Of a stretch of DNA of 64,000 bases, positions 47,780 to 56,817 are shown piece after piece. Every line of letters begins with the position of its first letter. Positions within the stretch are counted from its first letter, which is position 1. Under the pieces are notes generated by a model, which saw nothing but the letters and a program-made list of their open reading frames with translations, ran no database searches and was not told the DNA's origin. This stretch comes from Pseudomonas hunanensis. Its GTDB lineage: Bacteria; Pseudomonadota; Gammaproteobacteria; Pseudomonadales; Pseudomonadaceae. Made by a program: the position numbers and the translations under genes. The DNA is taken from the NCBI RefSeq assembly GCF_013393325.1, contig NZ_QJRC01000082.1:28504-92503 (forward strand). The letters run 5' to 3'.

Positions 47780-48664
47780 ATGATGCGCCGTCCCGCCGCT
47801 TTGCTCGCCTTATGCGCAAGCCTTGTGCTTTCTACCCAGGCCTTGGCGGCCGAACTGCCGCAACGCTGGGTCAGCGCGGGTGGCGCCCTGAGCGAGTGGA
47901 TAGCCGCGCTGGGCGGTGAAGCCCGCCTGGTCGGAGTGGACACGACCAGCCAGCACCCGGCTTCGTTGAAATCGCTGCCTAGCGTGGGTTACCAGCGTCA
48001 GTTGTCGGCCGAAGGCATTCTCAGCCTGCGCCCGGATGTGCTGGTGGGCACCGAGGAAATGGGGCCGCCACCGGTACTGGCGCAAATCCGCAAGGCGGGC
48101 GTGCGGGTCGAGTTGTTCTCCAGCAAGGCCGAGCTGGCGGCGGTGGACGAAAACCTCAAGCATCTGGGGCAGTTGCTCGGCGCAGAGCAGCAGGCTGCGA
48201 CGCTGGCGACGGACTACCGCCAGCAGCTTGATGCGTTGCACGCCAAGGTCAAGCAGGCCCAGGCCGGGCAACAGGCGCCTGGGGTGGTGTTGCTGGTCGG
48301 CCATGCCGGCGCCAAGCCGCTGATTGCCGGGCAGGGCACGGCGGGTGACTGGCTGTTGGGCCAGGCTGGCGGGCGCAACCTTGCAGAGCACCAGGGCTAC
48401 AAGAACTTCTCCAACGAAGCACTGGCGGCGCTGGACCCGGATGTGATCGTGTTTTCCGACCGGGCGCTGGCCGATGAGCAGGCCTTGCAGGCGCTGTTGA
48501 AAGAAAACCCCGCGCTGGCCGCTTCGCGGGCGGTGCGGGAGAAACGCCTGGTGTCACTGGACCCGACGCTGCTGGTCGGCGGGCTCGGGCCTCGCCTGCC
48601 AGCGACCTTGCAGTCGCTGGCAGCCACTTTCTACCCGGCAGCCCAGGCTAGCTTTGCGCAATGA
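47780..48664 (+). CDS. phuT: Heme ABC transporter substrate-binding protein
   Basis: Periplasmic heme-binding protein of the PhuT/HmuT family. 294 residues with a signal peptide (MMRRPAALLALCASLVLSTQ, likely cleaved after ALA, residue 23) and the class III two-lobe fold: RWVSAGGALSEWIAALG, SVGYQRQLSAEGILSLRPDVLVG, then DWLLGQAGGRN and LALDPDVIVFSD-like segments. Tyr and other residues for heme ligation are present in GYQRQ. The ATG codons at 47780 and 47783 are both acceptable. It is the first gene of phuTUV, behind a Fur-box-like site. Confidence 0.92.
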   Translation: MMRRPAALLALCASLVLSTQALAAELPQRWVSAGGALSEWIAALGGEARLVGVDTTSQHPASLKSLPSVGYQRQLSAEGILSLRPDVLVGTEEMGPPPVLAQIRKAGVRVELFSSKAELAAVDENLKHLGQLLGAEQQAATLATDYRQQLDALHAKVKQAQAGQQAPGVVLLVGHAGAKPLIAGQGTAGDWLLGQAGGRNLAEHQGYKNFSNEALAALDPDVIVFSDRALADEQALQALLKENPALAASRAVREKRLVSLDPTLLVGGLGPRLPATLQSLAATFYPAAQASFAQ

Positions 48665-49698
48665 AACAGCGGGTCCAGCCACGTACATTGTTCATTAGCC
48701 TGAGCCTGCTGTGCCTGTTGGCCGTCTGGCTGTCACTTGCGCTGGGCCCTGTCAGCCTGCCGCTGCTCGACACCCTGCGCGCCGGCCTGCGCCTGTTGGG
48801 GCTGCCGATTGCTGCTGATGGCCTGCAGCAGGCCGAGATGATTCTTGGCCAGATCCGCCTGCCGCGTACCCTGCTGGGGTTGGCGGTGGGTGCGGTGCTG
48901 GCGCTGTCCGGGGTGGCCATGCAGGGGCTGTTCCGCAACCCGTTGGCCGACCCTGGGCTGGTAGGGGTTGCAGCCGGGGCAGCGATGGGGGCAGCGGTCG
49001 CCATTGTCGGCGGCGCCTGGTTTGGTGGCATGCCGGATGCTTTCGCGCCTTATCTGCTGTCGTTCTGCGCTTTTGTCGGGGGGCTTGGAGTAACTGCGCT
49101 GGTCTACCGTCTGGGCCGTCGTGATGGCCAGACCAACGTCGCCACGATGTTATTGGCCGGTGTGGCCATGACCGCGCTGGGGGGCGCGGCCGTGGGGCTG
49201 TTTTCTTACCTGGCCGACGACGCCACCCTGCGCACACTGACCTTCTGGAACCTGGGCAGCCTCAATGGCGCCAGTTACGAACGCTTGTGGCCATTGTTGC
49301 TGGTGGCGGCCGGTGTGGCGATGTGGTTGCCACGGCGGGCCAAGGCGCTTAATGCCCTGCTGTTGGGTGAGTCAGAGGCGCGTCACCTGGGCGTTGACGT
49401 GGAGCGGCTCAAGCGTGAGCTGGTGTTCTGCACCGCGCTGGGCGTGGGCGCGGCAGTGGCTGCTGCGGGGCTGATCGGTTTTATCGGCCTGGTCGTGCCA
49501 CACCTGGTACGCCTGCTGGCCGGGCCCGATCACCGCGTGGTGTTGCCGGCCTCGCTGCTGGCCGGCGGTGTGTTGATGTTGTTCGCCGACCTGGCAGCGC
49601 GCCTGCTGCTGGCGCCTGCCGAGCTGCCGATTGGCATCGTCACGGCGTTTATCGGTGCGCCTTTCTTTCTGTTCCTGCTGATACGAGGGCGCAGCTGA
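48661..49698 (+). CDS. phuU: Heme ABC transporter permease
   Basis: FecCD/BtuC-type inner-membrane permease of heme uptake. The 345-residue protein has about nine to ten membrane helices, the family motifs [37 protein letters not shown] and [22 protein letters not shown], and a C-terminal hydrophobic end [10 protein letters not shown]. Its start overlaps the phuT stop by 4 bases (ATGA) and its stop overlaps the phuV start, marking a tightly coupled operon. Confidence 0.95.
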   Translation: MKQRVQPRTLFISLSLLCLLAVWLSLALGPVSLPLLDTLRAGLRLLGLPIAADGLQQAEMILGQIRLPRTLLGLAVGAVLALSGVAMQGLFRNPLADPGLVGVAAGAAMGAAVAIVGGAWFGGMPDAFAPYLLSFCAFVGGLGVTALVYRLGRRDGQTNVATMLLAGVAMTALGGAAVGLFSYLADDATLRTLTFWNLGSLNGASYERLWPLLLVAAGVAMWLPRRAKALNALLLGESEARHLGVDVERLKRELVFCTALGVGAAVAAAGLIGFIGLVVPHLVRLLAGPDHRVVLPASLLAGGVLMLFADLAARLLLAPAELPIGIVTAFIGAPFFLFLLIRGRS

Positions 49699-50465
49699 TG
49701 TTGCAAGTAGAGGGCCTGTATCTGCGCAGGGGCAGCAATGAGGTACTGCACGACATTCACCTGCAACTGCAGCCAGGGCAAGTAGTGGGCGTGCTTGGCC
49801 CCAACGGTGCCGGCAAGAGCAGCCTGCTGGGTGTGCTGTGCGGTGAGCTGGCGCCCGACCATGGGCGGGTGACGCTGCAAGGGCGACCTTTGGCCGATTG
49901 GGCTGGGCAGGAACGAGCCAGGCGCCTGGCGGTATTGCCGCAAGTGTCCAGCTTGGGTTTCTCGTTCCGGGTCGAGGAAGTGGTGGCCATGGGGCGTATG
50001 CCCCATGGCACCGGGCAGCGGCGTGATGCAGAAATTGTCCAGGCAGCCTTGCAGGCGGCAGATGCCTGGCACCTGGTGGCGCGCAGTTACCTGGCGTTGT
50101 CTGGCGGCGAGCGGCAGCGGGTGCACCTGGCCCGCGTACTGGCGCAGCTGTGGCCAGGGGAAGAGGGCAGCATATTGCTGCTCGACGAGCCGACCTCGAT
50201 GCTCGACCCGCTGCATCAGCACACAACTCTGGAAGCCGTGCGCCGCTTCGCCGACAGTGGTGCTGCTGTGCTGGTGATCCTGCATGACCTGAACCTGGCG
50301 GCGCGTTACTGTGACCGTATCCTGTTGCTGGAGCAGGGGCGCTGCCATGCGTTTGCCTCCCCTGAAGAAGTGCTGACGCCAACGGCGTTGAGAGCAGTCT
50401 ACGGTCTCGATGTGCTGGTGCAGGCGCACCCGGAGCGTGGGCATCCGCTGATCATTGCCCGCTAG
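49698..50465 (+). CDS. phuV: Heme ABC transporter ATP-binding protein
   Basis: Cytoplasmic ATPase of the heme importer. The 255-residue protein has Walker A GPNGAGKS at residues 34-41, the signature LSGGERQRV, and Walker [17 protein letters not shown] at 49696-49700 couples it to the permease gene. The following ChaN-like gene begins 12 bases downstream with AGGAGG, so it probably belongs to the same operon. Confidence 0.96.
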   Translation: MLQVEGLYLRRGSNEVLHDIHLQLQPGQVVGVLGPNGAGKSSLLGVLCGELAPDHGRVTLQGRPLADWAGQERARRLAVLPQVSSLGFSFRVEEVVAMGRMPHGTGQRRDAEIVQAALQAADAWHLVARSYLALSGGERQRVHLARVLAQLWPGEEGSILLLDEPTSMLDPLHQHTTLEAVRRFADSGAAVLVILHDLNLAARYCDRILLLEQGRCHAFASPEEVLTPTALRAVYGLDVLVQAHPERGHPLIIAR

Positions 50466-50477
50466 GAGGCATTGCCG

Positions 50478-51362
50478 ATGCGTCACCTGCTGCTGTCCGG
50501 TTTTTCGTTTTGCCTGATGTTGTCATTGGGCGGCTGCCAGGCCAGCTTGCCGCCAATGCCCGCTTGGCAGAGCAGTGAAGGGCGCACGCATGCCGAGTTG
50601 GGGCGCATCATCGACCTTGCCGATGGCCAGGTAATCAGCGCACGGCAGCTGGTGCAGCGCCTTGCTGTCGCACCCCGTGTGCTGGTTGGCGAAAAACATG
50701 ACAACCCTGACCATCACGCGCTTCAGCTTTGGCTGCTGCGTGCATTGCAGGGCCAGCGTGCGCAAGGCAGCCTGTTGCTGGAAATGCTGCAGCCCGAGCA
50801 GCAACCGCTGGTCGACAAGGTGCAGGGGCAGCCTTTGCCGGCAGACCTGCCCAAGGCGCTGGCCTGGCAGGAGGGCTGGGATTGGCAGATGTACGGGCCA
50901 ATTGTCAGCGAAGCCTTGCAGCAGCGGGTGCCTTTGCTGGCAGCCAACATTTCACCCGGCGAAATGCGCCAGGCCTATCGACAGCCGGCTCCGCTGCAGG
51001 GCGAAAAGTCCAATGCACCGGCGGTAAGGGCCGCCCTGTTGGAGCAGGTGCGCGCCGGGCATTGCGGCATGCTGCCGGAAAGCCAGCTGCCGGCGATGCT
51101 GGCCGTGCAGCAGCAGCGCGACCGCCGGATGGCCGAGCGCCTGCTGGCGGCGCCGCAGCCGTCGCTGCTGTTCGCCGGGGCCTATCACGTGCGCAAGGAC
51201 CTGGGCATACCTTTGCACCTGGCAGACCTGGGGGCGTCGGGGGAGAGCAAGGTTTTGCTGCTGGCTGAGGTGGGCGAGCAGGTCGCACCAGGCGAGGCCG
51301 ATTATGTGTGGTACACGGCAGCGATGCCGGAGCAGGATTACTGCGCGCAGCTGCGGCGGTAG
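50478..51362 (+). CDS. ChaN-type heme-binding lipoprotein
   Basis: A 294-residue lipoprotein of the ChaN family, related to Campylobacter ChaN, which binds heme. The signal peptide carries the lipobox LSLGGC with Cys20. Family segments visible are VLVGEKHDNPDHHALQL, LLLEMLQPEQQ, and FAGAYHVRKDLGIPLHL with histidines that could hold heme. ATG 50478 is 8 bases from AGGAGG (50464-50469); an in-frame TTG at 50472 is too close. It completes the phuTUV unit and faces the PrrF RNA. Confidence 0.88.
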   Translation: MRHLLLSGFSFCLMLSLGGCQASLPPMPAWQSSEGRTHAELGRIIDLADGQVISARQLVQRLAVAPRVLVGEKHDNPDHHALQLWLLRALQGQRAQGSLLLEMLQPEQQPLVDKVQGQPLPADLPKALAWQEGWDWQMYGPIVSEALQQRVPLLAANISPGEMRQAYRQPAPLQGEKSNAPAVRAALLEQVRAGHCGMLPESQLPAMLAVQQQRDRRMAERLLAAPQPSLLFAGAYHVRKDLGIPLHLADLGASGESKVLLLAEVGEQVAPGEADYVWYTAAMPEQDYCAQLRR

Positions 51363-51381
51363 CCCTGTAGAAATCACAGGC

Positions 51382-51409
51382 AAAAAAAGACCCGGCAAAT
51401 TGCCGGGTC
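51382..51409 (-). terminator. PrrF terminator
   Basis: Stem GACCCGGCA (minus-strand 51409-51401) with TGCCGGGTC (51397-51389) around a 3-base loop, followed on the minus strand by seven Ts (51388-51382). On the plus strand it lies 20 bases after the ChaN-like stop and may also stop that transcript. Confidence 0.9.
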
Positions 51410-51495
51410 AATAACCGTGATTAGCCTGATGAGGAGATAATCTGAGAGTCCGAACCAGGGGCTCTTAGCTTATCCAACCAGTCTCGCGACCAGTT
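51382..51495 (-). ncRNA. prrF: PrrF small RNA (iron-responsive)
   Basis: Fur-repressed small RNA that, under iron starvation, down-regulates iron-using proteins (the Pseudomonas counterpart of RyhB). The minus-strand sequence starts AACTGGTCGCGAGACT, contains the conserved core AAGCTAAGAGCCCC and ends in the hairpin GACCCGGCA/TGCCGGGTC followed by seven Ts. A Fur box overlaps its -10 region. I recognise these conserved segments from P. aeruginosa PrrF1/PrrF2. Placement beside heme-uptake genes matches the P. aeruginosa locus; only one copy is present here. Length about 114 nt is inferred. Confidence 0.93.
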
Positions 51496-51497
51496 GT

Positions 51498-51529
51498 GAT
51501 AATCATAACGATTCTCATTTAACAGTCAA
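51498..51529 (-). promoter_or_regulatory. PrrF promoter and Fur box
   Basis: Minus strand: -35 TTGACT (51529-51524), 16-base spacer, -10 TATGAT (51507-51502), with a start near 51495. A Fur box (GATAATCATAACGATTCTC on the plus strand, 51498-51516) covers the -10 region, so Fur with iron should block transcription. Confidence 0.88.
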
Positions 51530-51543
51530 TCCCCTTGCCAGGA

Positions 51544-51822
51544 TTATTTTGGATTTTTTTGCGTAGGGCTTTTCGCGTCCAGTTGTTGGTTTAGCGCTTC
51601 CTTACGTTCGAGCGGCAAATCGTTCCAGTGCATGTCCAGCAGGGCGCCTTCGATGGCGTACAACAGCACCTTGGAGGCGCGGAACCCTCGTGTCTTCACG
51701 GCCTGGTATGCACCCACCGCACCCAGGCGGCGCAGATCCGATGCGCTGTGGATGCCGGCGGCATGCAGCCACTGCGCAGAGGTCTTGCCAAGGTTCTTCA
51801 GGTGCTGCAATTCATCGTTCAT
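51544..51822 (-). CDS. TfoX/Sxy C-terminal-domain protein
   Basis: A 92-residue stand-alone TfoX C-terminal domain (helix-hairpin-helix-like): LKNLGKTSAQWLHAAGIHSASDLRRLGAVGAYQAV and YAIEGALLDMHWNDLPLERKEAL. Sxy/TfoX regulates competence in Haemophilus and Vibrio, but proteins with only this domain have no established role. A basic tail ends the protein. It is on the minus strand, with the PrrF promoter 15 bases downstream of its stop. Confidence 0.85.
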   Translation of the reverse strand: MNDELQHLKNLGKTSAQWLHAAGIHSASDLRRLGAVGAYQAVKTRGFRASKVLLYAIEGALLDMHWNDLPLERKEALNQQLDAKSPTQKNPK

Positions 51823-51943
51823 CGAGCCTCCTTGCGATGGCTGAACGGGGAATGGGGATAAATCGCGAGCAGGTCAGAAAGGAGTGTAGCGGGGGTTAAG
51901 AATTACGCGGCCTTTTGCCATCGGGGGCGATGAGAGGACCTGT

Positions 51944-51981
51944 ACCGGCCGCTACACGGGCTTGCCCGCGAAGTGGCCGGT
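51944..51981. repeat. REP element
   Basis: Core CGGGC-TT-GCCCG (51957-51968) enclosed by ACCGGCC (51944-51950) and GGCCGGT (51975-51981). It lies beyond the stop of the kinase-like gene at 51999. Confidence 0.8.
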
Positions 51982-51998
51982 AAAGGAAAACGGCGAAC

Positions 51999-53561
51999 TT
52001 ACAGGCCAGGCAAGCGCTGACGAACCTGTTCGATCACCTGGTCCATGCTGCCAGCGTCCTGGGTGTCGACCCGGGTGCTCTGCACCAGTTCCTGCGCATC
52101 CAGTGCTTCACGGCTGGCCTGTTGGGCCTTGACCACGTCCAGGGTGGCATCCGACGGGTCGCTGTTTTCGGCCTGACGCTGCTCCAGCCAGCTGGCGATG
52201 ACCGCCTCTGGTGCATGGCAGTCGAGGATCAGGAACGGTACGCCGGTCTGGCTGGCGACGTCTGCCGCAGCCTGGCGCTGTTCATGCTTGAGGTAGGTGG
52301 CATCCAACACCACCGGGAAGCCGGCTCGCAGAATGGTTGCTGCGACTTGATGCAGGCGTTGGTAAGTGGCGGCACTGGCACCCTGGTCATAAATGCCGGA
52401 GGCCAGCTGACCGGCGTTCTCTTGTGGCTGTTCGCCGAACAGGCGCTTGCGCTCGACATCGGAGCGCACGCGAATGGCGCCCAAGGCTTCGACCAGGCGC
52501 ATTGCCACGTGGCTCTTGCCCACTGCCGAGACGCCATGGGTGATAGCCAGCAGCCGCGAAGGGATGGCGCTGTAGCTTTCCGCCAGGTTGGCGTAGTTGC
52601 GGTAGGTGCGCAAAGTCGTGGCCCGTTGCACGCCATCGGCATTGGCCGGCATGCTGAACAGTGCGACCTTGGCCCGCACCAGGGCGCGATAGGCTTTATA
52701 GAAGTTCAGCACTTCCAGGCCTTCATAATCGCCGGTCAACTCCAGGTATTGGCTGATGAAGCGTCGTGCCAGGCACTTGAGGCCGCGATCTTCCAAGTCC
52801 ATGGCGAGGAAGCCGGTGTCGGCCCACACATCGGTCATGCGGAACGGTTCGTTGAACTCGATGCAGTCGAAGATCACCACCTGGCCGTTGATCAGGGTGG
52901 CGTTGCCCAGGTGGATGTCGCCATGGCACTCGCGGGTGAAGCCATTGGCCTTGCGCGAGGCGAACAGGCCTTGCAGCCGCTCGAAACTGCTCCGCGCCCA
53001 AGCTTGCAGGTTGTCCAGTTGCAGCAGGTCGGCCTTGTCGCTCAGGAATGGGCGGATCTGCTCGAAGTTCTGCTCGACCGGGGCCATGACGCTTTCAGGC
53101 GAGCCGTAGGGCTGTTCGGCAGCTACCTTGGGCGTCTGCAGGTGGAATTCAGCGATCTGCCGGGCCATTTGGTCGATGTGCATGGCGTTCAGCTCGCCAT
53201 TGGCCTGCAGGGTGCTGAGCATTTGCCCCTGGGGGAACTGGCGCATCTTCAGTGCGTATTCGATAGCTTCGCCGTTACCACCGATCTGCGGTGCATCAAC
53301 ACTGCCGGTGATCGGCAGCACTTCCAGGTACAAGCCTTCGGTCAGGCGCTGGTTCAGGCGCAACTCTTCGTTGCAAAAATGCTGGCGCTGGTCCAAGCCG
53401 GTAAAGTCAAGGAAGCCAAAGTTCATCGGTTTCTTGATCTTGTAGGCGTACTCGCCGGTGAGCAGTACCCAGGAGATATGCGTCTCGATGAGCTGGAACC
53501 CATCCACGGGGTGAGGGTACAGGGCTGGGTTCTGCAACGCAGTGATAAGAGCTTGGCTCAC
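51999..53561 (-). CDS. Two-domain protein: APH-like kinase fused to P-loop kinase, GTG start
   Basis: A 520-residue protein. The N-terminal half (about 1-320) is aminoglycoside-phosphotransferase-like, with the catalytic loop CHGDIHLGN (near 215) and the metal-binding IFDCIEF (near 232). The C-terminal part (about 335-515) is an AAA/gluconate-kinase-like P-loop domain with Walker A GVSAVGKS and RVRSDVERKRLFGE. Function is unknown; small-molecule or sugar kinase activity is likely. The open frame begins at 53609, but GTG 53561 has AAGGA at a 7-base spacing and gives the family N-terminus. It is divergent from mrcB. Confidence 0.85.
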   Translation of the reverse strand: MSQALITALQNPALYPHPVDGFQLIETHISWVLLTGEYAYKIKKPMNFGFLDFTGLDQRQHFCNEELRLNQRLTEGLYLEVLPITGSVDAPQIGGNGEAIEYALKMRQFPQGQMLSTLQANGELNAMHIDQMARQIAEFHLQTPKVAAEQPYGSPESVMAPVEQNFEQIRPFLSDKADLLQLDNLQAWARSSFERLQGLFASRKANGFTRECHGDIHLGNATLINGQVVIFDCIEFNEPFRMTDVWADTGFLAMDLEDRGLKCLARRFISQYLELTGDYEGLEVLNFYKAYRALVRAKVALFSMPANADGVQRATTLRTYRNYANLAESYSAIPSRLLAITHGVSAVGKSHVAMRLVEALGAIRVRSDVERKRLFGEQPQENAGQLASGIYDQGASAATYQRLHQVAATILRAGFPVVLDATYLKHEQRQAAADVASQTGVPFLILDCHAPEAVIASWLEQRQAENSDPSDATLDVVKAQQASREALDAQELVQSTRVDTQDAGSMDQVIEQVRQRLPGL

Positions 53562-53676
53562 GGCAAATCCTTCCGGGGCAAGGGAATTCGAATGCGCCAT
53601 TATGGTCAATGGTGCCGTCCCTGCCTACCGCTGGGCCGTCTGCCCAGCCTTTATAAAGTGCGTATAATCCGCCGCC

Positions 53677-55998
53677 ATGACCCGAACTCGAAATCCCCGC
53701 ACCCCTCAGAAACGCCCGACCGGCCGCTCCCGCGCCTGGCTGGGCTGGGCTTTGAAGCTCAGCCTGGTAGGCCTGGTGATCGTTGCCGGCTTCGCGGTTT
53801 ACCTCGATGCCGTCGTCCAGGAGAAGTTCTCCGGCAAGCGCTGGACCATCCCGGCCAAGGTGTATGCCCGGCCGCTGGAGTTGTTCACCGGCCAGAAACT
53901 GAGCAAGAACGACTTCCTCACCGAGCTCGATGCACTCGGCTACCGACGCGAAAGCGCGGCCAACGGCCCAGGGGCGGCGGCGGTCAACGGCAATACCGTC
54001 GATCTCAATACCCGTGGCTTCCAGTTCTACGAGGGCATGGAGCCGGCGCAGTTCGTTCGCGTGCGTTTCTCAGGGGATTACGTGGCGGGCCTTTCTGCTG
54101 CCAATGGCAAGGCGCTCGACGTTGTGCGCCTGGAGCCGCTGATGATCGGCGGCATCTACCCGAAGAACCTTGAAGACCGCATCCTGATCAAGATCGACCA
54201 GGTCCCCAAATACCTGCTCGAAACCCTGGTGGCGACGGAGGACCGCGACTTCTACAGCCACTACGGTGTGTCGCCCAAGTCCATCGCCCGGGCCATGTGG
54301 GTCAACACGTCGTCCGGCTCGATGCGCCAGGGCGGCAGTACCCTGACCCAGCAGTTGGTGAAGAACTTCTACCTCAGCAGCGAGCGCAGCCTCAGCCGCA
54401 AGCTGACCGAGGCGATGATGGCGATGCTGCTCGAACTGCACTACGACAAGCGTGAAATCCTCGAGGCATATCTCAACGAGGTGTTCGTCGGCCAGGACGG
54501 TCAGCGTGCCGTGCACGGCTTTGGCCTGGCCAGTCAGTTCTTCTTCAGCCAACCACTGTCGGAGCTGAAACTGCACCAGATCGCCCTGCTGGTGGGCATG
54601 GTCAAAGGCCCGTCCTACTACAACCCGCGGCGTTACCCTGATCGCGCCCTGGCTCGGCGCAACCTGGTGCTCGACCTGGTGGCCGAGCAGGGCGTGGCCA
54701 GCCAGGCGGAAGTCGATGCAGCGAAGAAGATGCCGCTGGGTGTGACCAAGCGCGGCAGCCTGGCCGACAGCTCGTTCCCGGCCTTCCTCGACCTGGTCAA
54801 GCGTCAACTGCGCCAGGACTATCGCGACGAAGACTTGACCGAAGAAGGCCTGCGCATTTTCACCAGCTTCGACCCGATCCTGCAGATGAAGGCCGAAACC
54901 TCGATGAGCGAGACCTTCAAGCGCCTGGCGGGCCGCAAGGGTGCCGACGAAGTGGAGTCGGCAATGGTGGTGACCAACCCTGAGACGGGTGAAGTGCAGG
55001 CACTCATCGGCAGCCGTCAGGCAGGTTTTGCCGGCTTCAACCGGGCGATCGACGCCGTGCGGCCGATCGGCTCGCTGGTCAAGCCGTCCGTGTACCTGAC
55101 AGCGCTGGAGCAGCCAAGCAAATACACCCTCACCAGCTGGGTGCAGGACGAGCCATTCTCGGTCAAGGGCGCCGACGGCCAGGTCTGGCGCCCACAAAAC
55201 TACGACCGTCGCCCGCATGGCACCATCTACCTGTACCAGGGGCTGGCCAACTCGTACAACTTGTCTACCGCCAAGCTCGGCCTGGAAGTGGGTGTGCCCA
55301 ATGTGATCAAGACCATTGGCCGGCTGGGGGTGAATGTCGACTGGCCAGCGTTCCCGGCCATGCTGCTGGGGGCCGGCGGCATGTCGCCGATGCAGGTCGC
55401 GACCATGTACCAGACCATCGCCAACGGCGGCTTCAACACCCCGATGCGCGGCATCCGCAGTGTGCTTACCGCTGAGGGCGAGCCGCTCAAGCGCTACCCG
55501 TTCCAGATCCAGCAAACCTTCGACCCGGGTGCCATCTACCTGGTGCAGAACGCCATGCAACGGGTAATGCGCGAAGGTACCGGGCGCTCGGTGTACAACA
55601 CCTTGCCACGTTCGCTGACCCTGGCGGGCAAGACCGGCACCAGTAACGATTCGCGTGACAGCTGGTTCTCCGGCTTCAGCCAAGACCTGCTGGCCGTGGT
55701 GTGGATGGGGCGTGACGATAACGGCAAAACGCCATTTACCGGTGCCACCGGTGCCCTGCAGGTGTGGACCAGCTTCATGAAGAAAGCCGACCCGCTGCCG
55801 CTGGACATGCCGCAACCGGACAACGTGGTGCAGGCCTGGATCGACCCCTACACGGGCCGTGGGTCTGATGGCAGCTGTCCGGGAGCAGTGCAGATGCCGT
55901 ATATTCGCGGCAGTGAACCGCCCGCCGGCGCGACCTGTGGCGGCGAGGAGAATCCTGCCGAGTCGGTCATGGACTGGGTCAAGGGCTGGATGAATTAA
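53677..55998 (+). CDS. mrcB: Penicillin-binding protein 1B (bifunctional glycosyltransferase/transpeptidase)
   Basis: Class A PBP that polymerises and cross-links peptidoglycan. The 773-residue protein has a single N-terminal membrane helix (about 20-42), a UB2H domain (about 50-150), a GT51 domain (about 170-345) with the catalytic EDRDFYSHYGV and GGSTLTQQLVKNFYLS, and a transpeptidase domain with SxxK as SLVK (active Ser in RPIGSLVKPS), SYN and KTGTSND. It is followed 27 bases later by its probable activator lipoprotein gene. Confidence 0.97.
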   Translation: MTRTRNPRTPQKRPTGRSRAWLGWALKLSLVGLVIVAGFAVYLDAVVQEKFSGKRWTIPAKVYARPLELFTGQKLSKNDFLTELDALGYRRESAANGPGAAAVNGNTVDLNTRGFQFYEGMEPAQFVRVRFSGDYVAGLSAANGKALDVVRLEPLMIGGIYPKNLEDRILIKIDQVPKYLLETLVATEDRDFYSHYGVSPKSIARAMWVNTSSGSMRQGGSTLTQQLVKNFYLSSERSLSRKLTEAMMAMLLELHYDKREILEAYLNEVFVGQDGQRAVHGFGLASQFFFSQPLSELKLHQIALLVGMVKGPSYYNPRRYPDRALARRNLVLDLVAEQGVASQAEVDAAKKMPLGVTKRGSLADSSFPAFLDLVKRQLRQDYRDEDLTEEGLRIFTSFDPILQMKAETSMSETFKRLAGRKGADEVESAMVVTNPETGEVQALIGSRQAGFAGFNRAIDAVRPIGSLVKPSVYLTALEQPSKYTLTSWVQDEPFSVKGADGQVWRPQNYDRRPHGTIYLYQGLANSYNLSTAKLGLEVGVPNVIKTIGRLGVNVDWPAFPAMLLGAGGMSPMQVATMYQTIANGGFNTPMRGIRSVLTAEGEPLKRYPFQIQQTFDPGAIYLVQNAMQRVMREGTGRSVYNTLPRSLTLAGKTGTSNDSRDSWFSGFSQDLLAVVWMGRDDNGKTPFTGATGALQVWTSFMKKADPLPLDMPQPDNVVQAWIDPYTGRGSDGSCPGAVQMPYIRGSEPPAGATCGGEENPAESVMDWVKGWMN

Positions 55999-56025
55999 GC
56001 ACAGGCTGCATTGATGAGGTGTGAC

Positions 56026-56817
56026 GTGAACAAGTGGCTGTTTCCTGCCGTGACGGCGTTGGCTGTGCTCCAGGGGTGCTCCAGCGTCCCGCGCGGCAAT
56101 ATTCCGGTGGTCGATTCGAGCACCCGCGTGTCCAACAGCGAACGCGTGACGGCCAACCGCTCGGCGGGCGGCTATAGCACCGGCACCGCCCAGGCGCAGA
56201 CGCTTGCGGAGGATTCCGGCGTTACCGTGATGATTCCGCAGGGCGCAGGCGCTTCGGGTATCCAGACGTTCCCGGCGGCCAATGGCGCAGCGCCGATCAG
56301 CACCTCGCCGATCACCCCGGGGCCGATCAGCACTGGCCCTGTCAGTTCGGCGCCGATGACCACCAACCCCAACCCGATTGCCGACGAGCCGTTCGACATC
56401 GCGGCGATGAACAACGCCCCGCAAAGCACCAGCGCGCCAACCGGTATTCCGCGTAGCACCGCTGCTGCCGGTGGCCTGTCGGCCGACGAGCAGTTGGACG
56501 GGCCGGTGCTGGCACTGCTGACCACCGCCAAGACCCAGCAGGGCAGTGGAGACTTCAACGGTGCCGCCTCGAGCCTGGAGCGTGCCCAGCGCATTGCGCC
56601 GCGTGAGCCGCAAGTGTTGTACCGCCTGGCCCAGGTGCGCCTTTCGCAAGGTGATGCCGCGCAGGCCGAGCAACTGGCGCGCCGTGCCCTGACTTACGCC
56701 AACGGCCGCCCAAGCCTGCAGGCGGAGCTATGGAACACCATCGCCCAGGCCCGTGAAAAGCAGGGTGACAGCGCTGGCGCTGCGCTGGCCCGGCAAAAGG
56801 CGCGGGTCAATTCGTGA
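56026..56817 (+). CDS. lpoP: PBP1b-activator lipoprotein LpoP
   Basis: A 263-residue outer-membrane lipoprotein with signal MNKWLFPAVTALAVLQGC and lipid-attached Cys18, a long Ser/Thr/Pro-rich disordered linker (about 80-125, repeated PISTSPITPGPIST-like units), and C-terminal TPR repeats (about 160-255). P. aeruginosa LpoP, encoded next to ponB/mrcB, has the same layout and stimulates PBP1b; the role here rests on that similarity and position. GTG 56026 with AGGTG is chosen over ATG 56014 (no ribosome-binding site). Its stop overlaps the next gene. Confidence 0.85.
   Translation: MNKWLFPAVTALAVLQGCSSVPRGNIPVVDSSTRVSNSERVTANRSAGGYSTGTAQAQTLAEDSGVTVMIPQGAGASGIQTFPAANGAAPISTSPITPGPISTGPVSSAPMTTNPNPIADEPFDIAAMNNAPQSTSAPTGIPRSTAAAGGLSADEQLDGPVLALLTTAKTQQGSGDFNGAASSLERAQRIAPREPQVLYRLAQVRLSQGDAAQAEQLARRALTYANGRPSLQAELWNTIAQAREKQGDSAGAALARQKARVNS

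Noticed and set aside
51544..51822. Treating the TfoX-domain protein as a competence regulator
   Set aside because: Only the C-terminal domain is present; there is no N-terminal Sxy domain and no competence gene nearby.
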